Shown here: positions 8,178 to 16,097 of the stretch, piece after piece | Layout of the letters: each line of letters opens with the position of its first letter | How positions within the stretch are numbered: position 1 is the stretch's first letter | Assembly: GCF_049846925.1 (NCBI RefSeq) | Contig: NZ_JBNCMT010000016.1 | Location: 1-64,000, forward strand | DNA length: 64,000 bases | Direction: 5' to 3' | Source of the DNA: Brevibacillus_H sp049846925 | GTDB taxonomy: Bacteria > Bacillota > Bacilli > Brevibacillales > Brevibacillaceae | The notes under the pieces: model-generated | What the model was told of the DNA's origin: nothing | What the model saw: only the letters and a program-made list of their open reading frames with translations | Databases searched by the model: none | Position numbers and translations under genes: made by a program

Positions 8178-9407
8178 TTACTTAACTAAATCTTCAGCAG
8201 CAAGGATAAAGCACTCCATTGGAGCTTTTACAATTCCTGCGCCAACTTGTCCAATTCCTGGCTCCTTATGGGCCATACCAGTAGTAATGATAGGCTGAAT
8301 TCCCGTTTTTAAGACTTTGACAATATCAATTCCTGTTGGTGTTCCACGGAAATCCATTGTTGGCATTTTAAAGTTTTTGTTCTCAACATCGGTAATTTCA
8401 TACATTTCGTTGGTAATATTAACCCCATCCTGATAGGTTCCACCGATAAACTGAACGATTGCTGGAGCTGCAGCCAGAGCAAATCCGCCCATTCCATATG
8501 TTTCTGTGATGGCACTGTCACCAATGTCCGGAGCCGCGTCTTCTTCTGAGAATCCTGGGAAGTAGAGCCCTGTTGGAATATTGGCAGGAGCTTTGAACCA
8601 TTTGTTTCCAGTTCCGCTTACTTTGATTCCAAAGTCGACGCCATTTCTGGCCATTACGGTCACGATGGAACTGCCTTCAATGCCTGTAGCAGCATCAGCC
8701 ATGGCTTTGCACATTGCCATAACCAGGTTTACGTTAAACATGTCAATTTTCTCGATATGTTCGGCAACTGCAAACACATCTTCTTTCGGTGCATCAACCA
8801 TCACCAAATACTTAGCTAGCTCACGCATGAATAAGCTTGTGGAAGCTTTATGTCTATTATGGTTGTCATCGCCCATTTGCAATGCTTGGGTAGCGATAGC
8901 CTTGAAATCAATTCCGCCAGACAGCTCAATCGCCTGTTTCAAAACGGGATACAATGAATTTTTCATCCAGTGCAGCCTTTGAATTACCGATTCTCCATAG
9001 GCACCAAACCGCAAAGCTTTTCCAGGACCTTCATTTACATTCGAGAAAGCAATATTTCCATATGTCATATTTTTCATAATAAACACTGGCATATTAGCGG
9101 AGATAATCCCTGCCATTGGTCCAACCGCTTGGTGCTCATGGTTCGCATCAAACTGGATTTCTCCCGATTCAGCCAATTGATAGGCTTGCTCTTCTGTTTC
9201 TGCTAATCCCTCATAAAGGATTGCGCCAATAATAGCTCCTTTCATTGGTCCGCACATTCTTTCCCACTCAATGGGAGGTCCAGCGTGTAAAAACAGTTTT
9301 TCATGCATTCCAGGGATCACATCTTTTGCCAATCCCATACCGATCAATCGTACATCTGAATCTTGAAATCTTTTTAATACCTCAGCGTTTGCTTCTTTTC
9401 TACTCAT
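8178..9407 (-). CDS. allG: DUF1116 protein, oxamate carbamoyltransferase subunit AllG (YlbE-like)
   Basis: The 409-aa product matches the YlbE/AllG family along its length: LLHAGPPMRW-type FLHAGPPIEWERM near residue 40, CGPMKGAIIGA, NHEHQAVGPMAGI, DIGDSAITETYGMGG near residue 305 and AHKEPGIGQVGAGIVKAP near the C-terminus. The start at 9407 follows GAGGAGG, which itself lies in the last codons (DEEE) of the small upstream gene, so translation is probably coupled. With AllF and AllH it would form the enzyme that phosphorolyses oxalurate to oxamate and carbamoyl phosphate. Confidence 0.88.
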   Translation of the reverse strand: MSRKEANAEVLKRFQDSDVRLIGMGLAKDVIPGMHEKLFLHAGPPIEWERMCGPMKGAIIGAILYEGLAETEEQAYQLAESGEIQFDANHEHQAVGPMAGIISANMPVFIMKNMTYGNIAFSNVNEGPGKALRFGAYGESVIQRLHWMKNSLYPVLKQAIELSGGIDFKAIATQALQMGDDNHNRHKASTSLFMRELAKYLVMVDAPKEDVFAVAEHIEKIDMFNVNLVMAMCKAMADAATGIEGSSIVTVMARNGVDFGIKVSGTGNKWFKAPANIPTGLYFPGFSEEDAAPDIGDSAITETYGMGGFALAAAPAIVQFIGGTYQDGVNITNEMYEITDVENKNFKMPTMDFRGTPTGIDIVKVLKTGIQPIITTGMAHKEPGIGQVGAGIVKAPMECFILAAEDLVK

Positions 9408-9411
9408 TGTC

Positions 9412-9597
9412 TTATTCCTCCTCATCTAATAGAGCCAATTTGTCCAGAACGTTTTTGATTCTTTCGTTATCTGTAGTCGGAATACTCCATCTTAGTTGAA
9501 TCACTTCAAAGCCTTGTTTGACTAAATCATCATGGAATTGCTCGATTCCGATGTTGATAACCTCAAGCTTTTTATTAAATAAATCATTGATTTTCAT
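9412..9597 (-). CDS. Small FdrA-associated protein, 61 aa
   Basis: The 61-aa protein (MKINDLFNKKLEVINIGIEQ at its start) lies between allF and allG with a good ribosome binding site (GGAGGGG) and 3-4 nt gaps on both sides. Its 'VINIGIEQF...LVKQGFEVIQLRW' core resembles short 'FdrA domain' proteins seen beside fdrA in clostridia; this is recalled, not searched. E. coli fdrA-ylbE-ylbF has no separate gene of this size, so it may be a fourth subunit or a split-off domain. Its C-terminal acidic codons carry the allG ribosome binding site. Confidence 0.75.
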   Translation of the reverse strand: MKINDLFNKKLEVINIGIEQFHDDLVKQGFEVIQLRWSIPTTDNERIKNVLDKLALLDEEE

Positions 9598-9600
9598 CCA

Positions 9601-11139
9601 TTACCCCTCCTGTTTCAGTTCCTCCACGATTCGCAATGCCAGTTTCGTTGCGGTTTGGTTACTAGGCATGATGATAACCCCTGCGTTCTCTAATTCATTT
9701 ACGATGGTTTCATAATCCTGTGGATCTTCATCCGTACCACAGATATTCGCAATAACCGAAACATATTGTCCTTTATATTGTTTCAGTGTCTCGACAAATG
9801 TCTTCTGTGGCTGGAGATTGGCTCCATAACCCAAAACAATATCGAGAACAATAACCGCTGTTTCTTTATTGTTTAGGGTTTTCTCAAAAACTTCATGCCG
9901 CAATGTGGGGTCAATCATTGGATGAGCACGTCCAACAGTAAATTCATCCTCGCCAAAATCAATCGTAGTATGGCTAGTTAAGCTTTGGATGTTTTTCACT
10001 TTATGCTTTTTCGATAGATTGGACTCTACCAGTTCAAATTTTTCTTCCAAAATGAACAAGCATTCGTAAGCCAACGTTCCACCGCTAAACAATCCTCTAA
10101 TATACTTTTGGCCCTTTTGCAGTTTTTGGGATTCCTCTCGAGCAATACTGATAATTTGCGCATCAGTCAGTAATGGAGCATTGCCCTGACGGTATCCTGC
10201 CAGCTCTAACGCCTTGAGTGAGGTATCCTCCAGTGTTGATTCGAAATAAATGTCTCCGTCTTGGTTATTTTCAAATTTTTCTCCCAAGAAGTTAATGATG
10301 ACAGGCTTGTTTACATTCTCATGAATGAATTTGATAATTTTGTCACTAACTGTTTTTGCTGGCGGCTTCGAGATCAGAACAATGACCTTTGTTGCTTCAT
10401 CATTGTTAAGCGCTTTCAGCCCTTGTAAAACCATAAGTCCAGATATCTTTTCACTTAAATCTCTTCCACCCGTACCAATTACCTGAGTTAGACCGCCGCC
10501 ATTGGCCGAGATTAGTGTCATGACTTCTTGAGCTCCCGTTCCGGAAGCTGCGACTATCCCAATATCCCCCTGTTTTACCTTATTGGAAAAACATAGCGGT
10601 GCATTATTAATTAAGGCTGTCCCACAGTCTGGACCCATAACGAGCAGATCCTTTTTAACCGCATAATTTTTTAATTCCAGTTCCTCTTCCAGCGTCACGT
10701 TGTCGCTGAACAACATAACGTGCAGATTGTTTTTTAATGCTTCCATTGCTGTATCTTTTGCATATTTTCCAGGGACAGAGATGATGCACAAACTACTGTT
10801 TGGCTGCATTTTCACTGCAGTTTCAAGGCTTTTTGGTCTATACCGGTCACCAGAATTGGATGATGATTTAGCATTCAATAATGAGTCCAGCTTTAGTAAA
10901 GCTTCCTCAATTGTCTGTTCATTTTCCCCTTCTATGGCAATAATCATATCGGTCGGAACAGCCTCCGCTGCTTCTTCGGACATTAACCCTGTTCGTTCCA
11001 ATGTTTCTTTATTAAGATCCGTCCCCATTACAACAGCTGCTTCTTTTATTCCTTCAAATGTGTTTAACTCGTTGGTCACCAGCATCAGCTTCACTGAGTC
11101 ATAATACACACCCTTGCGGACTACTGTTTTCTTTTTCAT
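9601..11139 (-). CDS. allF: FdrA/AllF, acyl-CoA-synthetase-like subunit of oxamate carbamoyltransferase
   Basis: The 512-aa protein has the succinyl-CoA-ligase-like fold segments typical of FdrA: VMGPDCGTALINNAPLCF, then GDIGIVAASGTGAQEVM and GTGGRDLSEKISG around residues 180-240, and a C-terminal ligase-like half with RAHPMIDPTLR. The ATG at 11139 follows AAGGAGTGGG; sequence upstream of it in frame is leader. It is the first gene of the operon, behind a strong sigma-A promoter. E. coli FdrA (AllF) works with AllG and AllH in oxalurate breakdown. No allantoinase or ureidoglycolate genes are in the window. Confidence 0.88.
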   Translation of the reverse strand: MKKKTVVRKGVYYDSVKLMLVTNELNTFEGIKEAAVVMGTDLNKETLERTGLMSEEAAEAVPTDMIIAIEGENEQTIEEALLKLDSLLNAKSSSNSGDRYRPKSLETAVKMQPNSSLCIISVPGKYAKDTAMEALKNNLHVMLFSDNVTLEEELELKNYAVKKDLLVMGPDCGTALINNAPLCFSNKVKQGDIGIVAASGTGAQEVMTLISANGGGLTQVIGTGGRDLSEKISGLMVLQGLKALNNDEATKVIVLISKPPAKTVSDKIIKFIHENVNKPVIINFLGEKFENNQDGDIYFESTLEDTSLKALELAGYRQGNAPLLTDAQIISIAREESQKLQKGQKYIRGLFSGGTLAYECLFILEEKFELVESNLSKKHKVKNIQSLTSHTTIDFGEDEFTVGRAHPMIDPTLRHEVFEKTLNNKETAVIVLDIVLGYGANLQPQKTFVETLKQYKGQYVSVIANICGTDEDPQDYETIVNELENAGVIIMPSNQTATKLALRIVEELKQEG

Positions 11140-11172
11140 TTTCCCACTCCTTAGGAATTTGTGAACACCGCA

Positions 11173-11201
11173 ATAATAAACCCGGAACAAAAATGCGTCA
11201 A
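11173..11201 (-). promoter_or_regulatory. Sigma-A promoter of the allF operon
   Basis: On the minus strand TTGACG (11196-11201) and TATTAT (11173-11178) are separated by exactly 17 bp. Transcription would start near 11165, about 26 nt before the allF ATG. Confidence 0.75.
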
Positions 11202-11233
11202 TACATGTCACTAACTCGTCAATTTTTTCGTCA
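11197..11233 (-). promoter_or_regulatory. Four phased GTCA/TGAC motifs over the allF promoter
   Basis: GTCA occurs at 11197, 11207, 11218 and 11230, spaced 10, 11 and 12 bp, so all face roughly the same side of the helix. The first overlaps the -35 box. This looks like a binding array for a regulator, possibly the IclR protein encoded at 12483, although no site is proven. Confidence 0.4.
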
Positions 11234-11295
11234 TTTTTCTCATAATTTATCCCAATTATCCCTAATTAGCTGTGAGAATATGGTGTTTTTAGTCG

Positions 11296-11320
11296 TTTTT
11301 TGTCGATTAATGACAAAAAA
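11296..11320. promoter_or_regulatory. Palindromic operator candidate
   Basis: TTTTTTGTC and GACAAAAAA form a 9-bp inverted repeat around a 7-bp AT-rich centre. It lies in the divergent intergenic region between allF and the esterase gene, about 95 bp upstream of the allF -35 box. IclR proteins bind such palindromes; the assignment is inferred. Confidence 0.45.
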
Positions 11321-11462
11321 AGCATAGGGACATAACCTGCTGCTCCATTAGCTACGTTTTTTAACTTTTGCCACTGGACGGTAAAATGAACTTTATGTAC
11401 TATTAAGATGTCAATAAGCATTCTGTCCGCTCTGGTTTTTGTTTTACAAAGGGAAGGGAAGT

Positions 11463-12320
11463 ATGTATATGTTAAAACCTACACAAACCATCTTTTATGG
11501 AGAAATAGAAGGAGCATTGTTAGAAGCTGATTTTTATCAATCTATAGACCATCATCGACATAAAACCATTATTTATATTCACGGTGGGGGACTTATTTAC
11601 GGATCGAGAGATGATTTGCCCAAAGAATATGTAAAGTTATTTTTGGAAAACGGTTACAATTTTCTAGCGATCGATTATCCTTTATGCCCTGAATCAAAGC
11701 TGAACGATATCCTGCATTCATGTGAGCAGGCGTTGGATTGGTTTACTAACCATGCCGTTCGAGAACTAAATCTTCACTCGAATGAATACATCCTTTTTGG
11801 CAGATCAAGCGGAGGCTTCCTTTCCAACTATTTAACGGCAAGATACAAGGGGAAAAAGCCATTAAAGCTAATCAGTCTATACAGCTATTTTTCATTGGAA
11901 CATCCAGGGTTGAGCCTCCCTAATCCGCATTACCAAAGCTTAACCGCCATCCCTGCTCAAATAGTAGAACGCAGCATTCAAGCAAACCCTTTGACAAGTG
12001 GAAGTATTCATAAGAGATATTCGATTTACATGTACTATCGTCAAAAAGGGGAATGGATTTCCAATTTGCTGGATTCTGGTTCATCGGCGGGAAATTACTC
12101 ATTATCTGATGATGAGTTGGCCAAATTTCCTCCGACTTTCCTGGCTGTTAGCAACCATGACCAGGATGTTCCACCTGAAATGACCTACCATCTAGCAAAA
12201 GTGATTCCCCAGACAATGTGTTATAAAGTTAGCAACCAAGTACATGATTTTGATAGGGATACACAAAAAACTGAATCATCCATTTTATACCAGTCAATTA
12301 TCCACTGGTTATCTCTATAA
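11463..12320 (+). CDS. Alpha/beta-hydrolase (HSL-type esterase)
   Basis: The protein of about 285 aa has the hormone-sensitive-lipase-type oxyanion motif IYIHGGGLIYG near residue 36 and a GRSSGG nucleophile elbow near residue 110. A likely acid lies in SNHDQDVPP and the catalytic His in QVHDFDR near the C-terminus. There is no signal peptide, so it is cytoplasmic. The ATG at 11463 follows GGGAAGGGAAG; a second ATG lies 6 nt later. It is transcribed away from the allF operon and upstream of the IclR gene. It may process an ester or amide precursor of the pathway, or be unrelated. Confidence 0.8.
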   Translation: MYMLKPTQTIFYGEIEGALLEADFYQSIDHHRHKTIIYIHGGGLIYGSRDDLPKEYVKLFLENGYNFLAIDYPLCPESKLNDILHSCEQALDWFTNHAVRELNLHSNEYILFGRSSGGFLSNYLTARYKGKKPLKLISLYSYFSLEHPGLSLPNPHYQSLTAIPAQIVERSIQANPLTSGSIHKRYSIYMYYRQKGEWISNLLDSGSSAGNYSLSDDELAKFPPTFLAVSNHDQDVPPEMTYHLAKVIPQTMCYKVSNQVHDFDRDTQKTESSILYQSIIHWLSL

Positions 12321-12482
12321 GGTTTTTCAATCAGTAAAGGTTTCTATAAAATACTATGTTTGCCTATTGAACTTTGACTTTTCTTTATTTACAGTAGTCA
12401 ATATGGGTTTGTTATTCTTAATTATTTTCAATCTTGATAGACCTGCTGTGGCATATAGATCACTTTAGCAAGGAAGGGTAGT

Positions 12483-13229
12483 ATGACAAATTCAACAAAT
12501 TCACCAAACGTACGATCTTTGGAGAGAGGGTTACTCATTTTAGATTGCTTTAACGAAGAAAATGTAAACTTGTCCTTAACGGAAATCTCTGAAAAGACTG
12601 GACTAAGTACAAGTACCGTGGGAAGACTACTTCAAACGATTGTGGAAGCAGGCTATTTACAAAAAGATTTCCAAAAGAAATACTCTCTTGGAGATAAAAT
12701 GTACCAATTTATGAAAGTATTGATGGATAAGTCAAATATCAGGGATTTGGCAATGCCCGTGATTACCAATTTAAGAGACATCTATAATGAAACAGCCAGT
12801 TTATATATTGTTCAAAATGAAAATCGTGTCTGTATTGCCAGTGTAGAGAGCCATCAACCGTTGAGAAGGTCTGTGTCTGTCGGGGAGGTCTTACCTTTAA
12901 AGCGGGGTGCTGTTGGAGAGGTTTTACTTGCATGGCTTCCGTATAACGAAAGAAGAAGAATCGTTGGAAATGACACATATTATACTGAGGATTATTTTTC
13001 CCGAATAAGAGAAACGGGGTTTGCCGTTAACGATGGATTACAAGAAGAAGGAGTTTACGCCATTGCTGCGCCTGTGTTCGATAACACCGGATCAAATGTA
13101 GCAGCTATATCTGTATCCGGGCCAAGCCACAGAATAACCTTAAATCAACGCAGTGAGTTAATAAAATCGATAAAGTTATACAGCAATTTAATCTCAAGAT
13201 CTCTAGGATTTCATGATCCGGAAAAATAA
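12483..13229 (+). CDS. IclR-family transcriptional regulator
   Basis: The 248-aa protein has an N-terminal winged helix (SLERGLLILDCF at residue 12, then LTEISEKTGLSTSTVGRLLQ) and a C-terminal IclR effector domain (YAIAAPVFDNTG and AAISVSGPSHRI near the end). The ATG has AAGGAAGGG in front. E. coli AllR, the allantoin regulator, is an IclR protein that senses glyoxylate and allantoin, so this is the best candidate regulator of the divergent allF operon. A terminator follows. Confidence 0.88.
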   Translation: MTNSTNSPNVRSLERGLLILDCFNEENVNLSLTEISEKTGLSTSTVGRLLQTIVEAGYLQKDFQKKYSLGDKMYQFMKVLMDKSNIRDLAMPVITNLRDIYNETASLYIVQNENRVCIASVESHQPLRRSVSVGEVLPLKRGAVGEVLLAWLPYNERRRIVGNDTYYTEDYFSRIRETGFAVNDGLQEEGVYAIAAPVFDNTGSNVAAISVSGPSHRITLNQRSELIKSIKLYSNLISRSLGFHDPEK

Positions 13230-13248
13230 ACAAATCGCCATTTCTAGC

Positions 13249-13283
13249 AAAGACCTTTGTCCATTGGGCAAAGGTCTTTTAAT
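13249..13283 (+). terminator. Terminator after the IclR gene
   Basis: AAAGACCTTTG and CAAAGGTCTTT form an 11-bp stem with a 9-nt loop followed by TAATAA. It lies 20 nt past the IclR stop. Confidence 0.8.
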
Positions 13284-13288
13284 AACGT

Positions 13289-13312
13289 CAGTTATTTATG
13301 ATACAGTTCCAG
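13289..13312 (-). other. rlmH 3'-end-like repeat (weak putative att site)
   Basis: On the minus strand it reads CTGTATCATAAATAAC and encodes LYHK-stop. It matches 18 of 24 positions of the native rlmH end, including 13 consecutive bases (13291-13303), in the same orientation. It falls exactly between the IclR terminator and the next gene block. Weaker than the 44-kb copy, because the GEP codons are not conserved. Confidence 0.4.
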
Positions 13313-13405
13313 CGAGTTTGGAAAATCTGCAACGTCCCCCAGACCGAGACCGTTTCCGTTGCTTGTGGCACAGTTGACCATGCTGCTTGTAACAGCAAAT
13401 TTTTC
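13292..13405 (-). pseudogene. C-terminal gene remnant ending in the att-like repeat
   Basis: A frame of about 40 codons (containing AIEKFAVTSSMVNCAT and GLGLGDVADFPNSLELYHK) ends at the TAA of the rlmH-like repeat. It has no start of its own and overlaps the end of the Crp/Fnr gene by a few bases. The text weakly recalls the C-terminus of PfkB-type sugar-phosphate kinases. It may be the truncated end of a gene cut by an integration event. Confidence 0.3.
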
Positions 13406-14105
13406 AATGGCATTTTTCCATCGCACTCAGAATCCGTTCCGGCTGTATCGACAAGGGGCTGCGTAAACTAGCCTGACTTATCAACCCTTCTGAAACAAAA
13501 CTCTTTAACTGCTCGGTCACCGTTTCACGAATACTTCCAGCCGTACTAGCTAATTCTTGATGCGTTAGCTTGACCTCCAACTGAACCCACCCCTGGTCTG
13601 AATCCAGTGCTCGCCCAAACTTTTGAGATAATTTATAGAGCAAGTAAAGGAGTCTTTTTCGTACGCTTCCATAGGCTATGAGCTCTAGCATTTCCTCTAC
13701 TTCCTTTAGCCGTGACGAAACGATCTCAATCATTTTAAGCCCTAGCTCCGGGTGTGATTTTACAATCGATTCAAATTCCTCTTTACCTATACTACAAATA
13801 ATTGAATCTTCCATTGCTTCCGCATACAAACCATCTGACCATGTCGTAAAGAGTTCGATCTCACCAAAGATGTTTCCCTCTCCTAATATATCAACAGTCA
13901 ATTCTTTCCCTGATTTTAGAATCCGATACAATCGAACCATCCCTGATTTCACCAAATACAGCCGTTTTTGCGGCATATGAGGAGAAACAATTGTTGTTTT
14001 TCTTTTAATGACATCGGCTGGAGTAGCATGCTCCAGGTTTTTTATTTGTTCCATATCCAATTCATTAAATAATTGAATTCGTGATAAATACTTCATCTTA
14101 TCCAA
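13404..14105 (-). CDS. Crp/Fnr-family transcriptional regulator
   Basis: The 233-aa protein has a cyclic-nucleotide-binding-type beta-barrel (GEGNIFGEIELFTTW near residue 75), a long dimerisation helix (LKEVEEMLELIAYGSVRKRLL) and a C-terminal winged helix (LTHQELASTAGSIRETVTEQL). No N-terminal Cys cluster is present, so it is not an iron-sulfur Fnr. The TTG at 14105 is 7 nt from GGAGGGGG and is preferred; an ATG lies three codons later. It is divergent from a DoxX-like gene across a 16-bp perfect palindrome, which suggests joint or auto-regulation. Confidence 0.85.
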   Translation of the reverse strand: MDKMKYLSRIQLFNELDMEQIKNLEHATPADVIKRKTTIVSPHMPQKRLYLVKSGMVRLYRILKSGKELTVDILGEGNIFGEIELFTTWSDGLYAEAMEDSIICSIGKEEFESIVKSHPELGLKMIEIVSSRLKEVEEMLELIAYGSVRKRLLYLLYKLSQKFGRALDSDQGWVQLEVKLTHQELASTAGSIRETVTEQLKSFVSEGLISQASLRSPLSIQPERILSAMEKCH

Positions 14106-14132
14106 TAAAAAACCCCCTCCTGCCACCAACTT

Positions 14133-14148
14133 TGTAGGCTAGCCTACA
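14133..14148. promoter_or_regulatory. Perfect 16-bp palindrome, operator candidate
   Basis: TGTAGGCTAGCCTACA is fully self-complementary and lies between the divergent Crp/Fnr and DoxX-like genes, 28 bp upstream of the former's start. It differs from the usual TGTGA-N6-TCACA Crp site, so it may be a lineage-specific operator or belong to a TetR-type protein encoded elsewhere. Confidence 0.5.
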
Positions 14149-14222
14149 TTCAGCCATAGCCCCACTACTTTATAGTATATAGTAAAAGCTTTGCACAATA
14201 TCAAAAGGGAGAGTGTTTGTAT

Positions 14223-14558
14223 ATGCTCATTTCTATCATTCAAGTCATCTTGGCTGTTATGTTTAGCATCTCGGTGGCAATGAAATTTCTCCGAACCAAA
14301 CAAATGGTTCAACACTGGAATGAATATCGTTACCCGTACTGGTTTATGTATGTTATTGCTACTCTTGAGGCGATTGGAGTCATAGGAATACTGGGTGGAT
14401 TTATGTTCCCCGAACTATTGAACTACTCTGCTTCATTACTTGCAGTTCTTATGGTAGGTGCTATCCACGCCCATTTATTCAGAGCTAAACATAAACCGTA
14501 TATGGCGATTAACGCTTTATTGATGTTGTGTTTGTCCATCTTTCTCATAGCGAAGTAA
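14223..14558 (+). CDS. DoxX-like small membrane protein, 111 aa
   Basis: Four hydrophobic helices in a DoxX-like arrangement are visible, with MKFLRTKQMVQHWNEYRYP between helices 1 and 2, a typical DoxX loop. The ATG at 14223 follows AAAAGGGAGAG at 9 nt. DoxX-family proteins are inner-membrane proteins linked to redox or thiol stress. A TATAGT -10-like box lies at 14171. Regulation by the divergent Crp/Fnr protein is likely from layout only. Confidence 0.7.
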   Translation: MLISIIQVILAVMFSISVAMKFLRTKQMVQHWNEYRYPYWFMYVIATLEAIGVIGILGGFMFPELLNYSASLLAVLMVGAIHAHLFRAKHKPYMAINALLMLCLSIFLIAK

Positions 14559-14675
14559 CAACAAAAGTTACTCCCCTAACAAAGGATTGGCTCATTGATT
14601 CCCCATACATATACCAAATCCTAAAAAAAACTCCATAATTTATCCAGTGATTGATTATTTTATTCGATAGAGAAG

Positions 14676-14712
14676 CGGAGAAGCCTTGCTACTAAAGGGT
14701 TCTCCGTCTCAT
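14676..14712. terminator. Hairpin between convergent units
   Basis: CGGAGAA (14676-14682) pairs with TTCTCCG (14700-14706), extended by inner pairs. It lies between the DoxX-like gene and the leftward prophage lysis genes, so it could serve either strand; U-runs are poor. Confidence 0.45.
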
Positions 14713-14817
14713 TATTAAGGTGTTAGAATACTAGTTTTTTTCAGAGTCTATGTTCTCTGTTTTCTTTCTCTTATCATCATTGAGGTGATATTAAGCTTAT
14801 CCGTATTGTGTCCAATT

Positions 14818-15627
14818 CTACTGACTTTCTTTTAGCTTTACTGTTTTCGCAGCGTTATCCCATTCCACTTGATATCCCAAAACATCGGCAATTTCTTTTA
14901 TCCAAGCGTAACCTGTGTCTCCAATTAGTTTGGTGCTAGTCAATGCTTTATTGATTAATAATATTTTTTTGGTTGCTGCGCAAAATTCTACTAATGATTC
15001 TTTGTTGATTTCTTTTGCGAAGGAGCGGACAGGGATAAGTGATTTTCCATTATCTATCACACCTTTGATATTCAAACGTTTACCGTTCAGCTCTACATTG
15101 CAAGTGTTAAGATCAGGTCGATCTGCCGCTCTTTCTTTTTCTTGTGTTTGAGTTTGAGCTTGTGCTTGATCTTGTACTTGTGAATGACTCTTCTGTTCTC
15201 TTATTTCGTACTCATCCAAGTACTTTACTGGATCGATATGATTGCCAAAACCAAAGTTTTGACCATATTTCCTTACTTCATAGTGAAGATGCTGACCTGT
15301 TGATTGTCCTGTACTGCCCTGTCTGCCGATGACTTGTCCTGCTTGGACTTGTTCGCCTAACGATACGCAGGAATCTGTGAGATGGGCATACAGGTGGAGA
15401 TGATCGAACTTATCTTTGATGATGACGATTACGCCAAAGCCCCCTACTCCTGTTCCTCGTTGTCCCACTTTGGCATGAACAACAGTCCCTGATACAAATG
15501 CTTTGATGGGGGAAAAAGGAGCTTTTACAAGATCGATTCCAGTGTGGAATTCCTGCTTGCCAGTGATTGGACTAGTGCGTCTTCCAAATAGTGAGGAGAC
15601 TCTATATTCTTTCATCATAGGGATCAT
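14818..15627 (-). CDS. Prophage endolysin: M23 peptidase with a copper-amine-oxidase-N-like wall domain
   Basis: The 269-aa protein starts with an M23 metallopeptidase domain: FHTGIDLV holds the first zinc His and Asp, and GQHLHYEVRK holds the HxH motif near residue 110. A Gln-rich linker (QAQAQTQTQE) leads to a C-terminal Cu_amine_oxidN1-like domain (about 175-269), a fold often used for wall attachment in Paenibacillaceae. There is no signal peptide, as expected for a holin-dependent endolysin. GAGGAGGG precedes the ATG. It sits directly after the holin gene. Confidence 0.88.
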   Translation of the reverse strand: MIPMMKEYRVSSLFGRRTSPITGKQEFHTGIDLVKAPFSPIKAFVSGTVVHAKVGQRGTGVGGFGVIVIIKDKFDHLHLYAHLTDSCVSLGEQVQAGQVIGRQGSTGQSTGQHLHYEVRKYGQNFGFGNHIDPVKYLDEYEIREQKSHSQVQDQAQAQTQTQEKERAADRPDLNTCNVELNGKRLNIKGVIDNGKSLIPVRSFAKEINKESLVEFCAATKKILLINKALTSTKLIGDTGYAWIKEIADVLGYQVEWDNAAKTVKLKESQ

Positions 15628-15629
15628 TA

Positions 15630-16067
15630 TTACTTACCCTCCTCTTTGTGCTCTTCTGTGTCGATGTTTCTGTTTCCATCAGAGCGTTTTTTCAATTGAA
15701 CAAGTGCCGATTTGAGTGGTGTGGGAATCGGCACGCCTGCTCTGGCGATATTTTCCAGCAATGAAAGTCCCTCATTGGCAATGTAAAAATAGATAGTAAG
15801 ATTCCGCAAAAAACCTGGGGAGTTTAATGCAATATCTAGCTTGTGGGCTACGGCTACCAGTACAAAAATAAGGATCTTCCTAGCCAGTCCCATGAAACTT
15901 ACCCGACTGGATAAATTCTTTTCTATATAGGCTGCAAAAACACCCGTGCTGTAATCAATCGCAACTAGCCACATCAACACACCTAATAATGGGGTCATTT
16001 CTCCCATGAAGTATGTTACTGCTGTAGCAAAGGTTGCCGTATAAATTTGTAATCCGTATTCTCTCAT
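15630..16067 (-). CDS. Phage holin (holin_4_1 / toxin-secretion holin family)
   Basis: The 145-aa protein has three to four hydrophobic helices and the family-typical 'MLVAIDYSTGVFAAYIEKNLSSR' type segment (LMWLVAIDYSTGVFAA), plus 'SLLENIARAGVPIPTPL', characteristic of holin_4 proteins. A charged C-terminal tail follows. GAGGAGGAA lies upstream. It lies 2 nt before the endolysin and would open the membrane for it. Confidence 0.88.
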   Translation of the reverse strand: MREYGLQIYTATFATAVTYFMGEMTPLLGVLMWLVAIDYSTGVFAAYIEKNLSSRVSFMGLARKILIFVLVAVAHKLDIALNSPGFLRNLTIYFYIANEGLSLLENIARAGVPIPTPLKSALVQLKKRSDGNRNIDTEEHKEEGK

Positions 16068-16097
16068 GATGTACGTTCCTCCTCACCCCCTATGGGG

